A stretch of 12,632 nucleotides of DNA, taken from Pavlovales sp. CCMP2436. Taxonomy: Eukaryota; Haptophyta; Pavlovophyceae; Pavlovales. A model generated the notes under the pieces. That model was not told the DNA's origin and made no database searches. It was given only the letters and a program-made list of their open reading frames with translations. Position numbers and translations under genes: made by a program. Positions 7,370 to 12,632 of this stretch are shown here, in pieces; the first letter of the stretch is position 1; each line of letters starts with the position of its first letter. The stretch is taken from the NCBI GenBank assembly GCA_026770615.1, contig MU631783.1:34542-47173 (forward strand), read 5' to 3'.

Positions 7370-8494
7370 TTATCCTTGGGTCAGACTGTCATCTGTTGCT
7401 TCAAAGTGTGTCTTGCCTTCATCGATGGAGATTACGCATATCATCCTTCCTTCGTTGCGCGACTCTGCGATAAGCTCAGGTAAGGAATTTACGTTAGCTC
7501 CAGGCCGGGCTGTCCACCCGTTTCCGTTTGCGCTGTATAGTAAGAGGCCGTTCAGAGGCTCGGCGCGGTATATAGCGATGAATTTATGCACTTGCCCCTG
7601 CTCCAGTCTCTTGATCAGAACTACATCTTTGCCTACGCATGTGGCGATGCTGTAGAGCATGTTATCGTTCATCCATGCTGCCTGATTTGGTACGAAGTGA
7701 GGCGGCCCGTACTTTGCTTGCGCTTCGATTGGCCAAACGTTTCGGATTAGCCGGTGGTCAAGGTTGTTGCCCATAGGGTCACTTACGTTCTTCGGTCTGC
7801 GTAGATTTAACTGTTCCTGAATGTGTTGCTGGAGGCTGCGGGCATGTGTGATTGCTGCATTTCGTAGTGCTATGGCTGCCTCCCAGCTAACCGCCTTCCC
7901 TACGCTTCTCAGCACAGCGTAGGGGAGGCAGTTTCCATCACCTTGTATGCTTGCTTGGGTTAGGTTTTCACTTGCCAGAAGCCCTCTCAGGTTGCCAGCC
8001 GGTTCGCTTGTCCGTAGATCTCCAGTGATTGTGACGGCTTCTTCTTCTGTGGGGGCTTTTTGTGCTCTGTTAGCTTTTCTTGCTGCTGCCCGTGGGCCCG
8101 CTGGGTTGGGTAGTGAGGTGTTAGTCCTAGCGTTAGGTACCCCGATAGTAATAACAACCCGGCCAGTGCCACCACTGCCTTTCTATGACGATGGGCTGAT
8201 CAGGCTTACCTGGGTGACTATAAGCCCTTGCAGTAACACCTTTCTAACCTTGCTGTCTCTAATGGCAAGCATGTAAAAGTGTTGGCCGTGCTGTGCGGTG
8301 GGTTTATCTCAAGCCTTCATCTGCATTCGCAGCAGGGCTGTCCTCCTTTTGCAGTACATTCTGAGGCTGCTCGATACCACCTCCTTCTACAGCAGCCCGC
8401 GCTTGATCACTATGGGTCGGCCTTCATCGTCTTTCCAGCTGCCTTGTGCAGAGCTCTTTCTATTCTGGTCTATAATATCTTTAACCTTCTGGTC
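7370..8494 (-). pseudogene. Retroelement polyprotein part: OTU-family cysteine protease
   Basis: Open frame from just after TAG 8183-8185 down to TAA 7370-7372 (about 270 codons). The OTU signature ASIQGDGNCLPYAVLRSVG gives the catalytic Asp (7937-7939) and Cys (7928-7930). The middle reads AWMNDNMLYSIA then GKDVVLI, the usual OTU helix and strand. The C-terminal ICVISIDEGKTHFEA supplies the catalytic His (7406-7408), 174 codons after the Cys. So the dyad is intact although the element is dead. Ahead of it, about 90 residues are Ala/Pro/Lys-rich linker. Further upstream (8494-8186) the same frame has TAG 8387-8389 and TGA 8309-8311 but still reads protein-like (DQKVKDIIDQN). OTU proteins remove ubiquitin-like modifiers or cleave polyproteins; which applies here is unknown. 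Confidence 0.8.
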
Positions 8495-8496
8495 TA

Positions 8497-8663
8497 CAGG
8501 GGATCGCGGGCAATAAGAACGGCGCTTTTTGAGGCTGAGGCTGAGTTCCTTAGCAAATGACATACAAGCAATTATTAAAATTTGATTAAAATTACGATTG
8601 AAGGGCAAAAAAACGAGGCTCAGTTTCTTAACACGACGGCGTCTTATTGCCCGCGATCCCCTG
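8497..8663. mobile_element. 167-bp MITE-like element with 22-bp perfect TIRs and TA duplication
   Basis: The arms 8497-8518 (starting CAGGGGATCGCGGGC) and 8642-8663 are perfect reverse complements over 22 bp. TA dinucleotides flank both sides (8495-8496 and 8664-8665), as expected of Tc1/mariner-type or another TA-targeting transposase. The interior is AT-richer and has no useful open frame; it holds two similar GAGGCT-AGTT-CTTA blocks. It sits inside the retroelement coding region. Taking out 167 bp plus one TA (169 bp, 1 mod 3) puts the zinc-knuckle frame upstream in register with the OTU frame downstream, which supports insertion into an older element. No transposase is present. Confidence 0.8.
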
Positions 8664-8665
8664 TA

Positions 8666-10149
8666 TCTGTCCCGCATAGTAGTCCTCCCTCGCCATGACT
8701 GCTGATGCGGCGGAGCGGGCTCCGCCTTTAGAGATGTTGTCGTCAGAGGCCTCTTCCACTGCTGCAATCAGGGCCTGTTTGAATGCTACACGAATAGCAG
8801 CTGTCTCAGGGCATCCCCGAAATAAATGGTCTCTGGGGTCCTCCCCTGGCCATCGCTCTCCTGTTACCACACACAGGGGTCACTTCATGCTCATCTTGGT
8901 GGACTTTCCTCCCATAATTGCTCTGTATTGGCCAATTTCTGGGAACTTGGCTGCAATATCAGCATTGTACCGTATCGATCCCGATATGCATTGTTGCATG
9001 AAGTTCGGTAGTTGTTCCGGCCACGTGGATCGGGCCAGCATATGTTCGGACTCATTCTCCCGGAGTGCGGCTGTGTTCCCTTTAATGGCATATTTACCTG
9101 GCCTATTGACCATGATCTCCTCTACCACTTGCCTCCTAATAAGCGTAGCAACACCTTTGCGGAGGTGCGACTCGTCGGCTCTTTGGATGTCCCCGGAGGG
9201 AGTCGTAACCATGTACTTTCCTGGGGTGAGGGCTGGTTTTTGTAGATGTTGGCCATCCGTTTTCCCGTTTATAGTGACCTGTTTGGCACCCCAGTCGGCC
9301 ATGGCATTGAGCATCACAAGGTCATCCATATGATGGTCTATTCCTTCCATTAGGGTTCTGATCTTGTTTATGGTCTGGGATTCTACAACATATGTGTTCG
9401 TGGTTTCGCGCCATGATGGGTTAATATGGACGTGTTGTTTTTCCATTTCCTTGTCTAGGTCGTGCGCCGACGTGTGCTCGATTTTACGGGTAAGATTGTT
9501 GCTCAGGGCCTGCTCGATGAGTGCTAGGGCTGTTGTCATGTGGAAATTTTGGTGGTAGGCGTGAGAACTCTCAGCGGTTATACCGTGCGGTCTCCCGGTG
9601 CACTTGGTGCTTGGGATGGTGTGATGGGCTTGCTTGAACCCATTTAGGTGGTCCCATCCGATCTAGAGATTATCCTTCTCTTTTAGCCATTGTAGAGCAA
9701 GAGATAGTCCGCTAATTTCTCCATTGGCTACATCCTGCTCACCGTCAAAGGTGCAATAGACGATGTGCACTTCTTTTGTTGGGGGGTGCGTAAAGCGATT
9801 GGTAATCATATAGGCACATGCCCCAGAGGCCACCTGAGTACCATCTTCGAGAACCTTGTGTGATCCATCTACTGCTACCTGTATTTTTCAAAGTGCATTA
9901 CAAATCGGCATATAAAGGGCATTTGTAATTGAATGACGCGCCTTCAGGAAGGCTTGTGTATATCTGGTAACATACCGGAAACGCATGGGCCCCTCGAGTT
10001 CACTTTTAAGTGCCTTGGTCAGCATGACTAGTACTTCGTCACGGATCTCATGGTTTAGGTTGTCGAGCCGCTTCTTGGCCTCTTCTGTGGGGAGTTTGTC
10101 CAGTCGTTTGCATTTTTCTAGACCCGGCACCTGCGTTCCTTGGAGGATA
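8666..10149 (-). pseudogene. Retroelement polyprotein part: post-RT region, RNase H, zinc knuckle
   Basis: One frame runs from 10149 to the MITE with three nonsense codons: TGA 9888-9890, TAG 9663-9665 and TGA 8880-8882. The RNase H domain starts just after the first stop with VAVDGS (Asp codon at 9869). It continues with VANGEISGL (Glu), IGWDHLNG (Asp), EHTSAHD (His) and NAMADWGAK (final Asp), the usual D-E-D-D set. The zinc knuckle is CPLC, then HLFRGC, as in many LINE C-termini; its first Cys is the TGA at 8880-8882, and the next codons continue PLCVVTGE. The upstream stretch (VPGLEKCKRLDKLPTEE onward) is helical and charged. There is no net frameshift across about 1.5 kb, so decay is by point mutation. 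Transcription, if any, would run right to left. Confidence 0.82.
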
Positions 10150-10172
10150 GCTTGCTCCGCGCGAAGCATTTC

Positions 10173-11021
10173 ATGTCGGAGGCGTGGACCAAGTCGCACG
10201 AGTCCAAGGTCGTCAGCGAGATCAAGATCGTGCACTCGCCGCGCGAAACGATCGAGACCGAGCGGCAGCGTGGTGCAGCGAGCAAGTTCAGGGGCGCGGA
10301 TGGCATCTCGGGCACGTACGAGTATCTAGCGCTGACGTACAAGTTGATCGCGGCGCGCACTTTCGGCTGCTGGTGCGAGTGCTGCTGGGAGTGCGTGTGC
10401 GCTTGGGGCATGGGCTCGACGTGCCCGAGCCCCGCCATAGGCTGCGGAAGGCCGATGTGCGAGTGGGTCGAGCAGGAGCTGCGCCAGATCGACGAGCGCA
10501 CAGTACAGAAGACAAGCACGATCGCGCAGGCGGCTGGCAAAAAGTTTGCGGAGAAGCTGCGACCAGGGGACTGGGTGGTCGCGCAGGCGCGCGAGTGCGG
10601 GCGCGGGCGGGGGGCAGGGGATCGGTACTGGATTGGGCAGGGTGCCGACGCAGGCGACGGCTCGTGCATCATCAAGGAGTTCACACACGGCGGCGGCAAG
10701 CTCGAGCAGACCACCTTCACCAAGGGCGACACCGCGCTCGCGGTCAAGTGGTTTAACCGCCACGCTGCCGACCCCGAAGGCATGCATTTTGTCGAGTGGG
10801 ACTCTGTGGCTGCCGGCAACAACCCCGACGCCCGCTTTGTCCTCAACTCGACCGAGGTGCGCGCCGTCAACGTGAAGCTCAACGTGGTCCCGCCCGTTGG
10901 TCGGCCGCTTGTCGTCAGTCGGGCGCGCCGGTCGGGCGTGCAGCCGCGCGCGCCCGAGGCGCCAACGATCTGGGAGCTCCCCCGCAAAGCTCACGGCGAG
11001 CTCCTCGCCACTCTGTGGTGA
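10173..11021 (+). CDS. Unrecognised Cys-rich protein, possibly transposon-associated or 5'-truncated
   Basis: 282 residues from the first ATG (10173) to TGA (11019-11021). The frame is open back to 10121. Residues 66-96 hold nine Cys (GCWCECCWECVCAWGM, then C84, C91, C96), likely a zinc-binding module. Residues 100-130 are helical. Residues 131-240 form a beta-rich region: LRPGDWVVAQ, RYWIGQ, FTKGDTALAVKWFNR, MHFVEWD and FVLNSTEVR. That pattern resembles the small barrel-like modules next to some transposase or chromatin proteins, but I cannot name the family. The C-terminal 40 residues are basic and Pro-rich. The gene begins within some 25 bp of the retroelement's truncated end on the other strand, so its promoter or 5' exons may have been displaced. 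Very high GC, unlike the retroelement. Confidence 0.62.
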   Translation: MSEAWTKSHESKVVSEIKIVHSPRETIETERQRGAASKFRGADGISGTYEYLALTYKLIAARTFGCWCECCWECVCAWGMGSTCPSPAIGCGRPMCEWVEQELRQIDERTVQKTSTIAQAAGKKFAEKLRPGDWVVAQARECGRGRGAGDRYWIGQGADAGDGSCIIKEFTHGGGKLEQTTFTKGDTALAVKWFNRHAADPEGMHFVEWDSVAAGNNPDARFVLNSTEVRAVNVKLNVVPPVGRPLVVSRARRSGVQPRAPEAPTIWELPRKAHGELLATLW

Positions 11022-11137
11022 TGAACGCTGCTGGTGAGCACCTTGCACGCGGCGCGAGTTCCGTCACGCACGTTGATTTAAGCTTCGCAGTACTTACTGT
11101 CGCATGTAATTTTAACACTTTTTCATATGTAATTTTA
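11022..11137. other. 3' flank of the Cys-rich gene
   Basis: Base composition drops sharply after about 11070 to AT-rich sequence (TTTTAACACTTTTTC and AATTTTATTAG). This would suit 3' processing of the plus-strand gene ending at 11021. No gene is visible. Confidence 0.35.
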
Positions 11138-11441
11138 TTAGTGCAAGTTAGTTAACGGGATTTGAGTACCTCGGAAAAAAAAGTGTAAAGGCAATTTATG
11201 ATTTAGTTCAGAATATCCTGGCCACTTTTTGCGTTGGCCTTCGCGAATTAGGTTGAATGGTCTTCCCCTGTCAGGGGGTGACCTGAGCCATAGCCATTGC
11301 TGGAGTGACGCCGCCGCTAGGGACTCCGCGGATTCCCTAGCTATTTCCTGGTGCTCGGAGAGATCCCCCGATTCGATTTCGAGTGTTTTCCAACGCGCGT
11401 TGATCCTCCGGCCAGGGGTCGACTTGTTGTAAATAAATATT
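11138..11441 (-). pseudogene. Possible coding remnant of unknown origin
   Basis: A frame without ATG is open from 11441 to TAA 11138-11140 (about 100 codons). Its middle reads like real protein: RWKTLEIESGDLSEHQEIA, then LQQWLWL, then RGRPFNLIREGQRKKWPGY. It has no recognised motif. Composition is intermediate, like the retroelement island. It may be a fragment of another mobile element or an exon of an unresolved gene. A 26-bp near-perfect palindrome lies inside it at 11316-11341. Confidence 0.3.
11316..11341. repeat. 26-bp palindrome with one mismatch
   Basis: The two halves, GCTAGGGACTCCG and CGGATTCCCTAGC, are reverse complements except at one position pair. There is no loop, so it is a true palindrome. 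It lies within the coding-like remnant and could equally be chance constraint. Confidence 0.6.
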
Positions 11442-11659
11442 TACTAAATTGAATAAACAGTTATCGGACAAATCCGGTGATTTCACAGTGGAAGTCCGGG
11501 GGGTCAGGTAAACGCACGATGGCTGCCCGCTCTCCACACACACTTCGTCAACTCGCACGCAGCCCGGAGCGGCGCGTGTGAGTCTTAAACTTCGGCGCAA
11601 AACTCGCTCTCGTGCGTGTAGACAGCTCGCCTCCGTCTGACGTCCTCCACTTCTCTGGC
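11442..11659. other. Upstream region of the LRR-like gene
   Basis: AT-rich sequence (AATAAATATTTACTAAATTGAATAAAC, 11431-11459 region) gives way to GC-rich sequence before the ATG at 11660. It could hold a promoter for the plus-strand exon that follows. I see no clear core element and no gene. Confidence 0.3.
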
Positions 11660-11852
11660 ATGTCGCGCAAGAAGAGTCAGGTGGGGCGCATTTCGAAGGG
11701 CTCGCTGGAGCGCAGGCCACGTGACGGACTCGACGGCGAGGCCTCGTCATTCGCAAAGAGGCGCGCAATCATCGCGAGGCTATCGGCGTGAGCTCGATCG
11801 AAAACATCGATCACCTCGAGTACCTCGAGAAAGTTCGCTGGATCGATCTAGC
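11660..11852 (+). pseudogene. Probable first exon of a leucine-rich-repeat protein with a 1-nt frameshift
   Basis: From ATG 11660 the frame reads MSRKKSQVGRISKG and goes on through RPRDGLDGEA to about 11742. There the better protein continues in another frame as LVIRKEARNHREAIG, then SSIENIDHLEYLEKVRWIDLA. The latter is a typical SDS22-like leucine-rich repeat (IENLxxLxxLxWLDLS). One missing base near 11742 would join the two parts. The exon seems to end at 11852 before a GTGTGCGAG donor, of the same GTG type used in CCT1. No matching downstream exon is recognisable to 12632. It may be a broken gene, a sequencing error, or an exon with a long following intron. The family call rests on one repeat. 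Confidence 0.42.
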
Positions 11853-12157
11853 GTGTGCGAGTTCGCCGCTGCGCGCTCATCGGTGGGCGCACACGCCGTG
11901 AAGGCGCGCCGCGAGGGCGTGCCTGGAGGAGGAGGCGGCGGCGCATGCTCGGCAAGAAGGACGAGCAAGGTCTGGGCGCAGCGACTCGCGAGCGCTTCTC
12001 TCTCGGCGCACCGTGGCCCGCCGATGACTGCCGCGCCGCGCCGCACGACGCCGCGACCGCGCCGCGAAGCATATTTATTAAGCGTGTCGCGTTTGGTCCG
12101 GATGAACAAGCCTCCGGATCGACCGATCCAGGAGCGGACGTTAATCTAGCAATTTAA
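11853..12157 (+). other. GC-rich stretch with ambiguous open frames
   Basis: Several overlapping frames are open here by virtue of high GC. The least implausible starts at ATG 11945 and reads FSLGAPWPADDC further on, ending TAA at 12155-12157. It lacks any known motif and is compositionally simple (Ala, Arg). It could be a later exon of the preceding LRR-like gene or intronic sequence. I do not call a gene. Confidence 0.2.
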
Positions 12158-12344
12158 GCACTAGTTAAATATCAAGGATGGACCCGACTACTCAGCAGGG
12201 TTCTTCTAAATCTAATATGCCCCACCCCTGACCTATTATTTGAATAGATAGTCTAAGTTGGTATCAAATAGACTTAAATACATTGCTGAGCCACTTAAAA
12301 AAAAGTGGAGTACTCGGCACGCTGCAGCCGACGAACCGCGCGGC

Positions 12345-12364
12345 GGGGACCCTGGCGGGTCCCC
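12345..12364. repeat. Perfect GC hairpin
   Basis: GGGGACCC (12345-12352) and GGGTCCCC (12357-12364) pair perfectly around a TGGC loop. Function unknown; it lies in non-coding sequence 40 bp from a second hairpin (12291-12308). Confidence 0.7.
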
Positions 12365-12570
12365 ACACATCACGGTGCAATTAACCTTCGTGAAATAAAT
12401 AATGTCTATCGAGAGGCTAGCGGTGTTGAACGCAAGCACGAGCTAAGAGAGGATTGGAGTCCGAGACGCGGTGAAGCGTCGAAGGCAGCTAGATAGAGAG
12501 AGAGCTACATTGAGTTGGCTCAGTGAGCTTAATTAAGGAATAGAGCGAGAAAGCGTAACCGCCTTTTCTG

Positions 12571-12610
12571 TGGACCCTTTGTGGAACTGTGGACCCCTTT
12601 GTGGAAGGGT
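12571..12610. repeat. Two-copy ~20-bp tandem repeat
   Basis: TGTGGACCCTTTGTGGAAC is followed at once by TGTGGACCCCTTTGTGGAAG. Within each unit TGTGGA itself occurs twice. It lies close to the right edge, so more copies may follow outside the window. Confidence 0.75.
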
Positions 12611-12632
12611 GGCAAGTTCCTATTGTTGTCAG

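Larger units (their letters stand above)
7370..10149 (-). mobile_element. Decayed, 5'-truncated non-LTR-type retroelement (RNase H, zinc knuckle, OTU)
   Basis: A less GC-rich island between GC-rich genes. Its minus-strand reading gives, in order, a region likely following a reverse transcriptase, an RNase H domain, a zinc knuckle and an OTU-type cysteine protease ending at the TAA at 7370-7372. The reverse-transcriptase core (YxDD) is not in the window, so the element is 5'-truncated near 10149, as is common for LINEs. A MITE-like insertion (8497-8663) splits it. Six in-frame TAG/TGA codons (8183, 8309, 8387, 8663-8665 region excluded, 8880, 9663, 9888) show it is inactive. The right edge is set by the change in base composition and is good to about 20 bp; the left edge is uncertain. 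The class assignment is inferred from the domains. Confidence 0.75.
12158..12632. other. AT-richer right-hand flank without a gene
   Basis: No convincing coding frame. It contains a hairpin CCACTT-AAAAAA-AAGTGG (12291-12308), a perfect 8-bp-arm hairpin GGGGACCC-TGGC-GGGTCCCC (12345-12364), a short GA run near 12494-12503 and a small tandem repeat near 12570-12610. A 17-codon ATG frame at 12178-12231 is too short to call. Confidence 0.45.

Noticed and set aside
7121..7483. 120-codon plus-strand frame rich in Pro, Ser, Leu
   Set aside because: Low-complexity pyrimidine-rich DNA that runs into the antisense of the OTU coding region.
8279..8560. Plus-strand frames of 72-93 codons
   Set aside because: Antisense to the retroelement frame and crossing the MITE boundary.
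8183..9890. Stop-codon reassignment (TGA/TAG read as sense) to explain the in-frame stops of the retroelement
   Set aside because: Neighbouring genes appear to end normally with TGA (4445-4447, 5856-5858, 11019-11021) and TAG (4624-4626), so nonsense decay is simpler.
10616..10625. Match to the MITE terminal sequence (CAGGGGATCG)
   Set aside because: Only about ten bases match, no partner repeat lies nearby, and it is within the GC-rich coding frame.
10118..11048. Long minus-strand frames of 240-289 codons opposite the Cys-rich gene
   Set aside because: Antisense frames in very GC-rich coding DNA, without recognisable domains; the plus frame has the structured Cys cluster and a coherent beta-rich module.
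12178..12231. 17-codon ATG frame starting MDPTTQQGSSK, like the start of a gag-type protein
   Set aside because: Too short and followed by stops; no supporting downstream coding sequence or long terminal repeat.
1..12632. tRNA, rRNA or CRISPR arrays
   Set aside because: No cloverleaf with a T-arm box, no rRNA-like sequence and no regularly spaced repeats were seen on either strand by eye.

Overview
This window looks like nuclear DNA of a unicellular alga. A haptophyte-like genome is my best guess, by inference only. The gene-bearing parts are very GC-rich. The CCT1 gene is broken by many short GT-AG introns, several with GTGCG donors. Low-complexity tracts, minisatellites and decayed retroelements lie between and inside genes. 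No bacterial operon structure, RNA gene or CRISPR array is visible.

Left part (1-3016, minus strand): the first 394 codons of the cytosolic chaperonin subunit CCT1 (TCP-1 alpha), resolved into ten exons whose phases all agree. The C-terminal ~150 residues lie beyond the left edge. Its introns carry decayed copies of neighbouring exon ends, a telomere-like TTAGGG-rich tract and simple repeats. A 528-bp spacer with a G-rich minisatellite separates it from a divergent plus-strand gene (3545-4447) for an Mpv17/PMP22-family membrane protein, whose proline-rich N-terminal spacer has been duplicated in tandem.

Middle (4624-6989, minus strand): an unrecognised protein with five 15-residue repeats and a Cys/His-rich C-terminal part, a 242-bp spacer dense in inverted repeats, and an alpha/beta-hydrolase with a recognisable catalytic triad.

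Right-middle (about 7370-10149, minus strand): a clearly less GC-rich island holding a decayed, 5'-truncated non-LTR-type retroelement. One reading frame carries, in order, a post-RT region, an RNase H domain, a CPLC...HLFRGC zinc knuckle and an OTU-type cysteine protease. A 167-bp MITE-like element with 22-bp perfect terminal inverted repeats and a TA duplication interrupts it. Conceptually removing the MITE plus one TA brings the zinc-knuckle and OTU parts into the same frame. Six in-frame nonsense codons mark the element as dead.

Right part (10150-12632): a GC-rich plus-strand gene for an unrecognised Cys-rich protein that starts right at the retroelement edge, a short minus-strand coding-like remnant, a probable first exon of a leucine-rich-repeat protein with an apparent 1-nt frameshift, and an AT-richer tail with small hairpins and a short tandem duplication. 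The genes form no shared pathway. The window reads as ordinary housekeeping genes with mobile debris between them.
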